Source: JASHVB01 sp035508435 (GTDB lineage: Bacteria; Pseudomonadota; Alphaproteobacteria; Acetobacterales; Acetobacteraceae). Taken from it: a stretch of 64,000 nt of DNA. Shown here piece by piece: positions 26,308-35,238 of the stretch. The translations under genes were made by a program, and so were the position numbers. The DNA is taken from the NCBI GenBank assembly GCA_035508435.1, contig DATJNA010000197.1, positions 1 to 64,000 of the forward strand, written 5' to 3'. How positions within the stretch are numbered: position 1 is the stretch's first letter; every line of letters starts with the position of its first letter. A model generated the notes under the pieces. It made no database searches, was not told where the DNA came from, and worked only from the letters and a program-made list of their open reading frames with translations.

Positions 26308-28177
26308 GCAGCGTCGCGGGATCAGGTACGTACAGCCGTTGAATCTCGCTGGGTTCGAATTTGACCAGCCCCCCGGCATAGGTTCGACCGTCCCCCGCCC
26401 TCGCATTGGCGTTCAAATATCGCGTCAATGCGGTGAGCGTCGATGCCTCTAAGACCTGTCGAGGATAAAGGCCATGGGCAATGTTAATGTGCCGGACTCC
26501 ATGAGGATTGTATGCAAAGGTCGGTGGTCGGCGAGCCATATAGGTGCAGATGATCGGCGCAGGCGGCTTCAGGCCAACTGACCACCACGCCCTGCGGTGT
26601 CGCGCCACGTAAGGGCGGTCGGCGCCATGACTCTTTGCCCAGCGGATGAACGCGCGCACGGCTCCAACATCCGCCGGATCCAACGTTTCGAGCTCGGACG
26701 GCAGGTCGACCACTTGGCGCAAGGTTGCAACGCTGTCCAGTCTGCCGCGAGCTTCAATGATCTCGCGTGCGCGCGTGACTGTGGGAAACAATACGGATGG
26801 CGGCAAGAACTGCTCGTAGCCTCCGGCAATCCAGACATCGTTTGCTCCGGTGACCTGCCCGCGATGAACCTCAAATAATTCGCCCAATTGAATGTAGCCA
26901 GCAGCAGCCGCCACGGGTCTGTCTCCTCGCGCGAGACTCGACCAGCGGGGGCTTCTGGCGGCAGTTTCCAACGACACCGCGGTGCCGCCTTCTAGATTGC
27001 CCAGATCACCGATTGATGCCACTGTTCTCATTTGCAAACCGTCACGTTGGCGACCGACGTGAAAGGTCGTTATAGCCCCTGTGGTAATTGCCTCGAACGG
27101 CTTGGCGTCCGCCGCCAGGACATGGACGGAAGTACCGCCGAGCCCATTGACCAACATGCCACGGAGCACGCTGCCATACTTGACGTCCAGCCACTCGGCG
27201 GCAGTGACAAAGGCGCCGTAATCTCCTGGTTGGGCAAGCTGCATTGTGCGCAAGAAGAAATGCACATGCAGCCCCGCCAACTTGCTGGCACGCAGCCCCA
27301 CCCGCAATGCTCCCCTGGCGAACCATTCCTTGTCGTCCCGCGTGATCGCGTGATGGCGCAGATAGGGCGGGTTGCCGAGGAAGAGTGTGCGGCCTTCGCA
27401 TTGCTCCAGCCCAGCTTTGCGATAGTCCTCGCAAAGCACGGTCAGACGCCGCGAAAGGCCGAGAACCTCGGCATTGGCGCGCAACACCAGCAATGCTTGC
27501 GGGTCGCTGTCAACAACAACCAAGCGCGCGTTGGGGAACATCGCCGCTGCCGCGACGACGAATCGGCCGGAGCCGGCCCCAGGATCGACGACCCGCGTCG
27601 GGGTACCTTGCGCTGCCGCCCAGGTCACCATACTTTCGACGATGCGCGACGGCGTGAAAATGGCGCCGATGGCGCGACGATCCTTCGCTGTCCGCGTTGC
27701 GCAGAGGGCATCGCCAAGAGGGTCACCACCCGCCTGTATGAGACTGCGCACTGCCCGTAGGTCGCCCAAGGGTGGAGAGCGTAGTGTCCGTACCAAAGTG
27801 CACTCAGATCGGGAGAGTATTGCACCCGATGGTAAAAGAGCGCACGCAACCGCAAGCACCTCGGCTATGTCGCCGGTCGGCGCCAAAGCCAAATCTGACG
27901 TCTTGCCCCTCAGGTCCACGTCTGCCGCTACTCCAGAAGCCGCTGGCAAGTCTAACAGCTCCGTCGGATTCGCAGTGCCCTGGCGAATCAGCGTTGAGCA
28001 GCTCGCAGGGTGCGCACCGTTCTTCGCCTCGTCAACGGGCGTGTAAGGCACAGGGCAAGGTATCCGCAGGCGATAAGGCGGCTTCACCTCCCTGCCGGCC
28101 GATCGTGATAGGTACGGTCGCGATGAATGGGCGGCCTGGAATGGCAATGCCAGTTGCAAGTCCCTGCCACCAGGCAT
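26294..28177 (-). CDS. N6-adenine DNA methyltransferase of the restriction-modification pair
   Basis: Up to 627 residues. The SAM-binding motif I is TRVVDPGAGSGRFVVAAAA, and catalytic motif IV is LFLGNPPYLRHH, which indicates N6-adenine methylation. GAIFTPSRIVESMV upstream is motif X-like. The C-terminal half is a target-recognition domain with QLGELFEVHRGQVTGANDVW. The true start is uncertain: residues 1-84 from the ATG at 28177 do not look family-like, and clear homology-like sequence begins near VAADVDLRGKTSDLALAP. It precedes and overlaps the endonuclease gene, so methylation would be established first or in step with cutting. Lower G+C than the flanks. Confidence 0.85.
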   Translation of the reverse strand: MPGGRDLQLALPFQAAHSSRPYLSRSAGREVKPPYRLRIPCPVPYTPVDEAKNGAHPASCSTLIRQGTANPTELLDLPAASGVAADVDLRGKTSDLALAPTGDIAEVLAVACALLPSGAILSRSECTLVRTLRSPPLGDLRAVRSLIQAGGDPLGDALCATRTAKDRRAIGAIFTPSRIVESMVTWAAAQGTPTRVVDPGAGSGRFVVAAAAMFPNARLVVVDSDPQALLVLRANAEVLGLSRRLTVLCEDYRKAGLEQCEGRTLFLGNPPYLRHHAITRDDKEWFARGALRVGLRASKLAGLHVHFFLRTMQLAQPGDYGAFVTAAEWLDVKYGSVLRGMLVNGLGGTSVHVLAADAKPFEAITTGAITTFHVGRQRDGLQMRTVASIGDLGNLEGGTAVSLETAARSPRWSSLARGDRPVAAAAGYIQLGELFEVHRGQVTGANDVWIAGGYEQFLPPSVLFPTVTRAREIIEARGRLDSVATLRQVVDLPSELETLDPADVGAVRAFIRWAKSHGADRPYVARHRRAWWSVGLKPPAPIICTYMARRPPTFAYNPHGVRHINIAHGLYPRQVLEASTLTALTRYLNANARAGDGRTYAGGLVKFEPSEIQRLYVPDPATLHGTA

Positions 28178-28448
28178 GTCACACCCCGGCGTGCTGTAAG
28201 CTCTCGACCCGCCAACCGAGTCGCACGCGGATTATGATCTGCGACGGTTAATCGATGCCTAAGGACTAATGGCAGCGGCGTGCGGTAATGTCACCTCGTA
28301 AGGATGGGATACCTTAGGCGCCGCGCAGCGCGCCCATGTCTCATCCGGTGCTGGCTCCGCACCTGAGCTGGCGACGGGCTATGCGCAACTTCCGCACGAA
28401 CTTCGCTTGCTACGCCGAATGATCTCCTAGCGCGGCTGGCACGTCCCC
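28178..28448. other. Spacer between the R-M pair and amidohydrolase gene
   Basis: About 270 bases with no gene recognised. It contains the palindromic stretch GGCGCCGCGCAGCGCGCCC near 28318. It is likely to hold the methyltransferase promoter and one edge of the inserted restriction-modification segment. No direct repeat marking an insertion boundary was found by eye. Confidence 0.4.
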
Positions 28449-29519
28449 TCAGCCGCCGATCCCCAACAGCCGTGCCGCCGTGCCGCCCAGGATCGCCACG
28501 CGCTCATCATCGGTAAGCCCGGGCGTGTTCAGCACCAGATCGACCTCCGTGCTGGTCCACGGGAACGGATAGTCGGTGCCGATCATGATCTGTCCCGGCC
28601 CGCTCTCCGCGATCAGGTGACGCAGTGCCTCCGGGGTAAAGACGATGGTGTCGAAGAAGAGCTGCCCGTCGCGCAGATACGATGTCGGATTCTTCTTCGG
28701 CAACGGGCCGACGCGATTGGGGAAGCAGCGGATCACCGCGTCGGAGCGATTGGCATAGGACGGCAGGAATCCGCCGCCATGCGCGGCGCAGATCCTCAAG
28801 CCGGGGAACCGGTCCAGCGTGCCCTCGAAGACCAGATGCGACAGCGCGATCGTGGTCTCCAGCGGGTTGCCGATCGTGTTGGTCAGCAGGCCGCTGCCGT
28901 TCAGCCGGCCGCTCGGTTCCAGCTCGCGCGTGCCCAACGGGTGCATGAACACCAGCACGCCGAGCTCCTCGCATTTTGCCCAGAACGGATGAAATTTCGG
29001 ATCGGCGAGGTCCTGCCCGGCGACGCTGCCGGCCACACCGACGCCGCGGAAGCCCAGTTGCTTCACGGCATGCTCGATTTGCTCAGCCGCCAGGTCGGGA
29101 TATTGCAGCGCCGAGGTGGCGAAGGCGACGAACCGGTCCGGCTGCGCGGCACAGAATTCCACCAGCGTCTCATTCTGGATGCGGATCAGCTCCGCCGCCG
29201 CGTCGCGTTCGGCGCGATACCAATAGGGGTTGATGCTCAGCGCCTCGACATCGATGCCCTGTGCGTCCATGGCGGCGATGCGCGTACTGGTGTCGTGCAT
29301 CAGCAGCCCAGGCGCCTCCAGCGGGTGATTGATGACCGCGGCGGCAGGCGGAACGATGCAATGTGCGTGCACGTCCACCGTCTTGACGCGCTTGCCGTTC
29401 ACCACGACCTCACGCCGGCGCGGCTGCGGCGGGGCTGCGGATGTGGTGCTGGCCATGGCGCAGCCGACGAAGGCGATGCCGGCCATCGCACTGGAAAGCA
29501 ATTCGCCGGGAATAGGCAT
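28449..29519 (-). CDS. Amidohydrolase family protein (ACMSD/decarboxylase-like)
   Basis: A 356-residue TIM-barrel metal enzyme. Metal ligands: HxH in VDVHAHCIV, His in VFMHPLG and the barrel His in ICAAHGGGFLPSY; the terminal Asp is in MIGTDYPFPW. These match the 2-amino-3-carboxymuconate-6-semialdehyde decarboxylase-like group, which decarboxylates or hydrates aromatic-pathway intermediates. The N-terminus MPIPGELLSSAMAGIAFVGC is hydrophobic and lipobox-like, unusual for the family, so export or lipidation is possible. A strong GGAGGAGG precedes the ATG at 29519. Confidence 0.88.
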   Translation of the reverse strand: MPIPGELLSSAMAGIAFVGCAMASTTSAAPPQPRRREVVVNGKRVKTVDVHAHCIVPPAAAVINHPLEAPGLLMHDTSTRIAAMDAQGIDVEALSINPYWYRAERDAAAELIRIQNETLVEFCAAQPDRFVAFATSALQYPDLAAEQIEHAVKQLGFRGVGVAGSVAGQDLADPKFHPFWAKCEELGVLVFMHPLGTRELEPSGRLNGSGLLTNTIGNPLETTIALSHLVFEGTLDRFPGLRICAAHGGGFLPSYANRSDAVIRCFPNRVGPLPKKNPTSYLRDGQLFFDTIVFTPEALRHLIAESGPGQIMIGTDYPFPWTSTEVDLVLNTPGLTDDERVAILGGTAARLLGIGG

Positions 29520-29656
29520 GCGCGTTCCTCCTCCTTGCAACTCAGGCGAACGGTCGTCTTGACGCCTGGCCCGCTTTAACTCTCCTTTGCCATGCCAAAC
29601 CCGGCGTGGCAATCTCGCCTATGTGTCATTGCCGCGACAGCCGAGGGAAGGGGAGC

Positions 29657-30117
29657 ATGAGTTCCGATGTGGCCGGCTTCGCCCAGGGTGATGGCACTCT
29701 GATGGTGATGGCACTCTGATACAGCCGCAGATCCCATTCTTCATCGCCGGCTCCGGGCGCTGCGGCACCACGCTGCTGCGGCGCCTGCCGATCGAGCAAG
29801 CCCACGCCGTCATACCTCCGGAAAACTATTTGCTCGCCGTCAGTCCGCGGTTGCTGGTGATGGCGCGAGGCGACTGGACGATGTTCTGCCGATCCATGCT
29901 CTGCAATCTGGTAAAGCATTCCGGCAACTGGGCGGATTTCGGCATCGACGCAGCCGCGGCGCTGCTGCTGCTTTCAGCGATCCCAGCGGCACAGCGCAGC
30001 GTCGCGAACTTCTGGCATGCGTTCCACGCGCTCTACGCACGGCACCTGAATCGGCTGAGCGACACACGATGGGGCGACAAGACTCCGTCGTGGCTGATCA
30101 CGCGATGCTGGATGTAG
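29657..30117 (+). pseudogene. Sulfotransferase pseudogene (frameshifted and truncated)
   Basis: The ATG at 29657 has GAAGGGGAGC upstream and encodes MSSDVAGFAQGDGTL, then shifts out of frame. The cause is visible: a 17-base unit GGTGATGGCACTCTGAT is tandemly duplicated at 29687-29720. Removing one copy restores a single frame through IPFFIAGSGRCGTTLLRRL (the 5-prime-phosphosulfate loop of PAPS sulfotransferases) to a WGDKTPSW motif. That frame then stops at 30117 (ITRCWM), less than half the normal length, so the C-terminal half is also missing. A non-functional remnant is the simplest reading. Confidence 0.85.
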
Positions 30118-30120
30118 GCG

Positions 30121-30149
30121 AACCTCTCCCGCATGCCGTGGGAGAGGTT
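30121..30149. terminator. Perfect 10-bp hairpin between convergent genes
   Basis: Arms AACCTCTCCC (30121-30130) and GGGAGAGGTT (30140-30149) flank a 9-base loop, 3 bases after the sulfotransferase remnant and 9 bases from the DUF1993 stop. There is only a short T run (TTT) on the plus strand, so it may be an imperfect intrinsic terminator or a REP-like unit. Confidence 0.6.
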
Positions 30150-30158
30150 TCAGCGCTG

Positions 30159-30668
30159 TCAGAACGTGCCCAGGAAATCGCGCTTGCCGATCTCGATGCC
30201 GCGGTGGCGCAGGATGTTGTATGCCGTCGTGGTGTGAAAGAACAGATTTGGCAGACAGAAGTGCAGCAGATAGGCCTTGCCCTTGAACGACATCTCGCGC
30301 TGGCCGGCCATCCACTTGATGTCGCGGAATTCGGTGCCTTCGATCTGCGCCGGGGCAAAATCTTTGACGAAGGCCAGCGACTGCTCGATCCGGGTCTTGG
30401 CCTCGGCGAAGCTGGTATCGTCGGTGGTGGGGAACTCCGGCAGCTTCACGTCGGCCAGGCGGCCCGGCGCGTTGCGGGCGAAATCGGTGGCCTGACGGAT
30501 CTGCCGGGCGAGTGTGAACATGTCCGGATACAGCCGATCCGAGAGCAAAGCGGTCTCGTCGAATTTTTTCGCCTTGGCTTGTTCAGCCGCCTTGTCGATC
30601 ACGCCCATCAGGCCGGACATCATCTGCGCGCAGACCGGCACGCAGGCATCGTACATCGAGAACGCCAT
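30159..30668 (-). CDS. DUF1993 family protein (DinB-like fold)
   Basis: A 169-residue protein starting MAFSMYDACVPVCAQMMSGL. It matches the DUF1993 family of four-helix bundles related to DinB: LLSDRLYPDMFTLARQIRQA, then IRHRG-like ending HTTTAYNILRHRGIEIGKRD. Biochemical role unknown; relatives have a metal-binding His set, here probably the His residues of HFCLPNLFFHTTT. Possibly co-transcribed with nothing: marC lies 36 bases upstream on the same strand. Confidence 0.88.
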   Translation of the reverse strand: MAFSMYDACVPVCAQMMSGLMGVIDKAAEQAKAKKFDETALLSDRLYPDMFTLARQIRQATDFARNAPGRLADVKLPEFPTTDDTSFAEAKTRIEQSLAFVKDFAPAQIEGTEFRDIKWMAGQREMSFKGKAYLLHFCLPNLFFHTTTAYNILRHRGIEIGKRDFLGTF

Positions 30669-30704
30669 GGGGTTGCCCTCCTTTGTTGCATGCGGCGGGG
30701 TCGA

Positions 30705-31361
30705 TCAGTGGCGGGCCAGCATCGGGCCGAGCACGTCCTCCACCCCGGTGATCAGAATCTGCACGCCGATGCAGAGCAGCAGGAAGGCCGCCAGCCTTGT
30801 GACGGTGCGGCTGCCGCGCGGCCCCATCAGGCGCGAGATGCGATCGGACGAACCGTACGCGATCCAGATCACGCCCGCCAGCGCCACCGTCGCGGCGGTC
30901 ATGCCGAGGAAGAACGCGACGAGGTCGAAGGTGTCCTCCGGATGGCTGGAGCCGAGTGCGACCGCGACCGCGATCGTCCCTGGGCCGGTGGTGAACGGGA
31001 TGGTGAGCGGAAATAACGCGACGTCCTCCGCCCCGTGCGCCGGCGCAGCCTGGTCCTGCTTGCGTGCCTCGTTATGTTCCGGCTCGTTCAGCAGGTGCCA
31101 GGCACTCATCGCGACAACGACGCCACCGGCAACGCGCAGCGCGGCAAGGCTGATGCCGAAGAACGCCAGCACGTACGAGCCCGCCCACAGCGCGACGCTC
31201 ATGACGATCAGCGAATACAGCGCGACCAGGCGCGCGACACGGGCGCGATCCTGCGGACGGTGCAGCGTGACCTCGCGAAAGATGAACGCGCCGCTGATCG
31301 GGTTGACGATCGAGAACAGCGCGGGAAACCCGAGCAAGAAGGCGTTCAGCGCGGGGTGCAT
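30705..31361 (-). CDS. MarC family integral membrane protein
   Basis: A 218-residue protein with six hydrophobic helices starting MHPALNAFLLGFPALFSIVN, the characteristic MarC opening. PLTIPFTTGPGTIAVAVAL is the second family signature and mirrors the first (inverted repeat topology). Despite the name, MarC proteins have no proven role in multiple antibiotic resistance; function unknown. Upstream of DUF1993 and downstream of the amidase on the same strand. Confidence 0.92.
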   Translation of the reverse strand: MHPALNAFLLGFPALFSIVNPISGAFIFREVTLHRPQDRARVARLVALYSLIVMSVALWAGSYVLAFFGISLAALRVAGGVVVAMSAWHLLNEPEHNEARKQDQAAPAHGAEDVALFPLTIPFTTGPGTIAVAVALGSSHPEDTFDLVAFFLGMTAATVALAGVIWIAYGSSDRISRLMGPRGSRTVTRLAAFLLLCIGVQILITGVEDVLGPMLARH

Positions 31362-31373
31362 CAGGCGATCGAT

Positions 31374-32783
31374 TCAGCCGATGTTCGGCCGCTTGTCCGC
31401 CCATGGTTGCGCTTGCTCGAATGCCGCCGCGGCTTGCAGCACGCCCAGATCGTCGAACCGGCGGCCGGCGATTTGCAAACCGACCGGCAGCCCTGCCGCG
31501 GTGAAGCCGCAGGGAACACTGGCGGCCGGGTTCCAGGACATGTTGAACGGATAGGAGAACTCGGCCCAGCTCACCCAATCCCAGTCGTGATGCGGCCAGT
31601 GCGACGGCATCAAATGCTCCGCCGGGAAGGCGGCGACCGACACCGATGGCGTCAGCAGGAAATCCCAATCCTGGAGCCAGCGATGGATGTCGGCGACATA
31701 GGCCATCTTTCGTTCGCGCATCAACTGGTATTCCGAAACCTTGTAGTCCTCTCCTGCCTTGATACAGGCGACCAGGCCGGGATCCATATGCGCTTCCCAT
31801 TTCGCCAGATGCGGCTTCAGGCGCGTCAAATGCGCCGCCCAGAAGAAGCGGATCAGCTCCGGTCCCGGCGCGGCCCAGGGGGTCGCGACCGATTCGACAT
31901 CCGCGCCTTGCTCGGTGAACCGCCGCACCGCCGCCTGCACCAGCGCGGCCACCTCGGGATCGACCCGCGCATGATCCAGGTTGGCACTGAAGGCGATGCG
32001 CTTGCCCTTGATGCCCTCATGCAGCCGCTGGAGATAATGCGCGGGCCAGGCCTCGAGCGAGGTGTGGTCCAGCACGTCCGGCCCGGACATCACTTCCATC
32101 ATCAAGGCGGCATCCGCCACGGTCCGTGTCAGCGGCCCGTTATGTGAGGTCAGGTCGCCGACCGACACGGGATAGTACGGCACGCGGCCGAAGCTCGGCT
32201 TCAGCCCGAACACGCCGCAGAAATGCGCCGGCATGCGGATGGAGCCGGCACCGTCGCTGCCCTGGTGCAGTGGTCCGAATCCCGCCGCCGCCCCGGCGCC
32301 TGCTCCGGCCGATGACGCACCGGCGTTAAAGCCGCGCTTCCACGGATTATGCGTGATGCCCGTCAGCGGACTGCGGGACACGCCGGTCCAGCCGAACTCG
32401 GAAGTCGTGGTCTTGCCGAGCAAAATGGCGCCCTCGGCCAGGAGCCGCGGCACGAACGGCGCGTCCTCGGTCGGCCGATGGCCGGCGAAGATTTTCGTGC
32501 CGTGCTGCGTCGGCATGGAACTGGTGAACGCCAGGTCCTTGATTGTCACGGGCACGCCGTGCAACCGGCCAATGCGGTCGCCGCGCATCAACGCGGCCTC
32601 GGCCTGCTTCGCCGCCGCCATCGCCGGCCCCGCATCCAGGTGCACGAATGCATTCACCCGCGGCTCGAACGCTTCGATCCGATGCAGCAAGGTCTGCAAA
32701 TACTCAACCGGAGAAAGCTGCTTCGTGCGGATCATTTCTGCGGCGGTCACCGCCGGGGTGAAGGCAAGCGTCTCGGCATCCAT
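31374..32783 (-). CDS. Amidase (amidase-signature family)
   Basis: A 469-residue hydrolase starting MDAETLAFTPAVTAAEMIRT. The Ser-cisSer-Lys triad is visible: Lys in PVTIKDLAFTS, the cis-Ser region GASSAGAGAGAAAGFG, and the nucleophile in GSDGAGSIRMPAHFCG. The C-terminus FTAAGLPVGLQIAGRRFDD is typical. Such enzymes hydrolyse aryl or alkyl amides. The next gene upstream is an SDR dehydrogenase (15-base gap), so a small catabolic operon is likely. Confidence 0.93.
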   Translation of the reverse strand: MDAETLAFTPAVTAAEMIRTKQLSPVEYLQTLLHRIEAFEPRVNAFVHLDAGPAMAAAKQAEAALMRGDRIGRLHGVPVTIKDLAFTSSMPTQHGTKIFAGHRPTEDAPFVPRLLAEGAILLGKTTTSEFGWTGVSRSPLTGITHNPWKRGFNAGASSAGAGAGAAAGFGPLHQGSDGAGSIRMPAHFCGVFGLKPSFGRVPYYPVSVGDLTSHNGPLTRTVADAALMMEVMSGPDVLDHTSLEAWPAHYLQRLHEGIKGKRIAFSANLDHARVDPEVAALVQAAVRRFTEQGADVESVATPWAAPGPELIRFFWAAHLTRLKPHLAKWEAHMDPGLVACIKAGEDYKVSEYQLMRERKMAYVADIHRWLQDWDFLLTPSVSVAAFPAEHLMPSHWPHHDWDWVSWAEFSYPFNMSWNPAASVPCGFTAAGLPVGLQIAGRRFDDLGVLQAAAAFEQAQPWADKRPNIG

Positions 32784-32797
32784 TGGGGGTTCCTTGC

Positions 32798-33526
32798 TCA
32801 GTATGTTGCGCGGCCGCCGGAGATGTCGAACACGCCGCCGGTGGAGAAGCTGCATTCCTCACTGGCCAGCCAGCAGACCAGCGCCGCGACTTCATCGATG
32901 CCGCCGAACCGGCCGATCGGAATCTTCGACAGCATCCAGTCGATCTGTTGCTGCGTCATCTGGGCAAACAACGGCGTCTGCACGGCTGCCGGGGTGACGC
33001 AGTTCACGCGGATCTCGGTGTTCGCGAGTTCCTTGCCCAGCGCCTTGGTCAGGCCGATCACGCCCGCCTTCGACGCGGAGTAGGCAGAGGCATTCGGATT
33101 GCCCTCCTTCCCGGCGATCGAGGCGATGTTGACGATGCGGCCGTAGCCGTTGCGCAGCATGAACGGCACCACCGCGCGGTTGCTGTAGAATACGCCCTTC
33201 AGGTTGACATCGATCACGCGGTCCCACTCGGCGACCGGATATTCCCAGGTGGCGTGATTGGGCCCGGTGATACCGGCCGACGTCACCATGATGTCGATTT
33301 TGCCCAGTGCCGCCGCGGTGTCGTCCGCCGCGCGATGCACCGCGTCCGCGTCAGTGACGTCGAGCACGATCTTATGCGCCGCTGCAGCGGTGTTCAGCGC
33401 TGCCGCATCGCGGTCCCACAGGCTCACTCGTGCGCCCTCCGCCGCCAGCCGTTGTGCGATGCCGGCGCCGATGCCGGAGACGCCGCCCGTGACGATCGCT
33501 GTCCGCCCCGCAAAACGCATGCTCAT
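32798..33526 (-). CDS. SDR family oxidoreductase
   Basis: A 242-residue short-chain dehydrogenase. NAD(P)-binding TGGVSGIGAGIAQ is near the N-terminus, LDVTDADAV the adenine-binding region, and MVTSAGITGPN the NAG-like motif. The catalytic Ser is in NIASIAGKEGN, and Tyr and Lys in SAYSASKAGVIG. The end GGVFDISGGRATY is the usual C-terminal motif. The ATG at 33526 (MSMRFAGRTAIVTGG) is preferred; an alternative is at 33520. Asp in LWDRDAAAL suggests NAD rather than NADP preference. Confidence 0.93.
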   Translation of the reverse strand: MSMRFAGRTAIVTGGVSGIGAGIAQRLAAEGARVSLWDRDAAALNTAAAAHKIVLDVTDADAVHRAADDTAAALGKIDIMVTSAGITGPNHATWEYPVAEWDRVIDVNLKGVFYSNRAVVPFMLRNGYGRIVNIASIAGKEGNPNASAYSASKAGVIGLTKALGKELANTEIRVNCVTPAAVQTPLFAQMTQQQIDWMLSKIPIGRFGGIDEVAALVCWLASEECSFSTGGVFDISGGRATY

Positions 33527-33689
33527 CCTGGCCCCGAGATTCGCGGCAGATTGCGTCGCTCTCGCCCGCATCGCAAGAAACCAGGCGGCGGTCGGCGTTC
33601 CGCGGCATCGCAAGCAGCCGGACGGCAGCGGTTTCCGTTCCGGGCGCAAGCTGCCCTACACTGCCGCCGACCAACCGGAGGAGTTCCCC

Positions 33690-34124
33690 ATGAAGCGATT
33701 GTTCGGCGGCGGCCACGCCGAGGACGAAACAAACTACCCAGTGCAGCACAGCGAGGAGGAGTGGCGCCAGAAGCTCTCCCCCGCTGCGTTCAACGTGCTG
33801 CGCAAGCACGGCACCGAGCGCGCGGGCACCAGCCCCTTCAATCAGGAAAAGCGCCAAGGCGCCTTCGTCTGCGCCGGCTGCGGCCAAAAACTATTCGAAT
33901 CGGCAGCGAAATACGAAAGCGGTACTGGCTGGCCCAGCTTCTACACGCCGCTGGAAGGTGCCGTCGGCACCAGCGAGGACCGCAGCTTGTTCATGACCCG
34001 CACCGAGGTGCATTGCAGCCGCTGCGGCGGCCATCTGGGACACGTATTCCCCGACGGCCCGCGCCCGACCGGCCAGCGCTATTGCATGAACGGCGTCGCG
34101 ATGGGGTTCGAACCAGAGACGTAA
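33690..34124 (+). CDS. msrB: Peptide-methionine (R)-S-oxide reductase MsrB
   Basis: A 144-residue reductase that repairs methionine-R-sulfoxide. Zinc cysteines are in FVCAGCGQKLF and VHCSRCGGHLGHVF; the catalytic cysteine is in GQRYCMNGVAM. ESGTGWPSFYTPLEG is the substrate-binding Trp motif. The N-terminal 20 residues (MKRLFGGGHAEDETNYPVQH) are an extension without signal-peptide features. GGAGGAG lies 6 bases upstream of the ATG. Confidence 0.95.
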   Translation: MKRLFGGGHAEDETNYPVQHSEEEWRQKLSPAAFNVLRKHGTERAGTSPFNQEKRQGAFVCAGCGQKLFESAAKYESGTGWPSFYTPLEGAVGTSEDRSLFMTRTEVHCSRCGGHLGHVFPDGPRPTGQRYCMNGVAMGFEPET

Positions 34125-34160
34125 TCTTACCCGTTATGGCCAATCTCGACCGGGCCGCTT

Positions 34161-34262
34161 ACCCCCGGCCATCCAGCCGAAGCATCCGGCGTTCTTGCGC
34201 GCCGGGTGGCCCGAGTGGTCCTGCGTCGATGGCCGGCTGATCCGCGGGTAAAGCCCGGGGGT
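34161..34262. terminator. Inverted repeats between convergent msrB and AroQ-like genes
   Basis: ACCCCCGG at 34161-34168 pairs with CCGGGGGT at 34255-34262, and GGCCATC near 34168 pairs with GATGGCC near 34229. The two nested arms lie in the 160-base space between convergent genes and could terminate both transcripts. There is no T run, so this is tentative. Confidence 0.4.
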
Positions 34263-34287
34263 ACGGGCCGGCCACGACGCGAGGCGT

Positions 34288-34719
34288 CTACTTCGCCAGC
34301 ATCCCGCGCACGCCGCGCAGCGCCAGGTAATAGCCGTTGATGCCGAACCCGGTGACCATGCCGCGGCTGACGGTGGCGGTGTCCGAGACCGGGCCGCGGC
34401 GCACCGGATTCGACATGTGCACCTCGATGGTGGGGAACTTCACCTGGTTGATCGCGGCGACCAGTGCCGGATAACCGCGCGAGAAGCCGGCGGGATTGAA
34501 CAAGGCGGCGTCGAAGCCGCGGTCGTTCGCGTCGTACAGCTTGTTGATTACGTCGCCTTCGAGATTGGAATGGAAGATCTCGATCTCCACGCCAAGCTCG
34601 GCGGCGTAGTCGCCGATGCGCTGATCGTATTCCGGCAGCGTCATCGGCCCAAAGATGTCGGTCTGCACCTTGCCGCGCATGTTCATGCCGGCGCCATGGA
34701 TGATGAGGACTTTCGGCAT
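34288..34719 (-). CDS. Type II 3-dehydroquinate dehydratase-like protein (diverged)
   Basis: A 143-residue flavodoxin-like protein starting MPKVLIIHGAGMNMRGK. It follows the AroQ layout: the GPNLN-like GAGMNMRG loop, FHSNLEGDVINKLYDA, NPAGFSRGYPALVAAI, EVHMSNPVRR and GFGINGYYLALRG. However, the lid Arg (GRREP in M. tuberculosis) is replaced, the lid Tyr is Phe (DIFG), and the usual C-terminal REEFRxHS Arg segment is GPVSDTATVS. B. subtilis AroQ also has Phe at the Tyr position, so only the other two changes argue against shikimate activity. AGGAGCC is 6 bases upstream of the ATG. Fold assignment confident, reaction not. Confidence 0.8.
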   Translation of the reverse strand: MPKVLIIHGAGMNMRGKVQTDIFGPMTLPEYDQRIGDYAAELGVEIEIFHSNLEGDVINKLYDANDRGFDAALFNPAGFSRGYPALVAAINQVKFPTIEVHMSNPVRRGPVSDTATVSRGMVTGFGINGYYLALRGVRGMLAK

Positions 34720-35238
34720 GCGTGGCTCCTGTGTCGATCTCCCAGGCCAGGGGAGCATGTGAGGATGAAGCGGCATGGCACGTAGCACCACGGTCCGGCA
34801 CCGGCAATTCGCGCCGAGTCCCCGCCAGGCGTTATGTGTTGCACCCCAGCCAACGCCGCCTGATTGCACGTTGCACCGATACCAACGCCGCCGGATTGCA
34901 CGTTGCACCGCTACCAACGCCGACCGACGGACGCAGGCGCCGCATGATGCGGAGGACTTTGCGAGAGATTCCGAGCGAACCGGCCGCTCCCTCTTCGCGG
35001 GCGATGACGCGTTGGGCGGCGCCCGCTCCGAGCCCCAAAGGTCGCCGCAGCGTTGGGCGGCAGCCGTTTTCTCACAAAGTCGTAGGAAGGTCAGGAAAGT
35101 TCACAACGCACAATGACTGTAAGCGCAGGCCATCGCAGGCGCCCGCTGCGACACGAATTCATAAGCGTTGCTGTACTGCTCGCCCTGGCCGTTGGCCTTC
35201 GATCAGCACCAAACGGTGAAGGCTCCCGGAGTCGCCGT
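34720..35238. other. 520-base noncoding stretch with a 32-bp minisatellite
   Basis: No gene recognised on either strand. A 32-base unit beginning GTTGCACCGATACCAACGCC is repeated about 2.7 times at 34838, 34870 and 34902, with small differences. The rest (34930-35238) has no recognised feature. It separates the AroQ-like gene from the end of the ABC-transporter operon; both are minus-strand. Confidence 0.6.
34838..34921. repeat. 32-bp minisatellite, about 2.7 copies
   Basis: Units start at 34838, 34870 and 34902. Each begins GTTGCACC and contains CCAACGCCG; the second and third share GTTGCACCGxTACCAACGCC. The partial third copy ends near 34921 before the sequence diverges. Confidence 0.85.

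Noticed and set aside
29830..30117. A short intact protein starting at TTG 29830
   Set aside because: It begins inside the sulfotransferase fold after the nucleotide-binding loop and lacks its own ribosome binding site.
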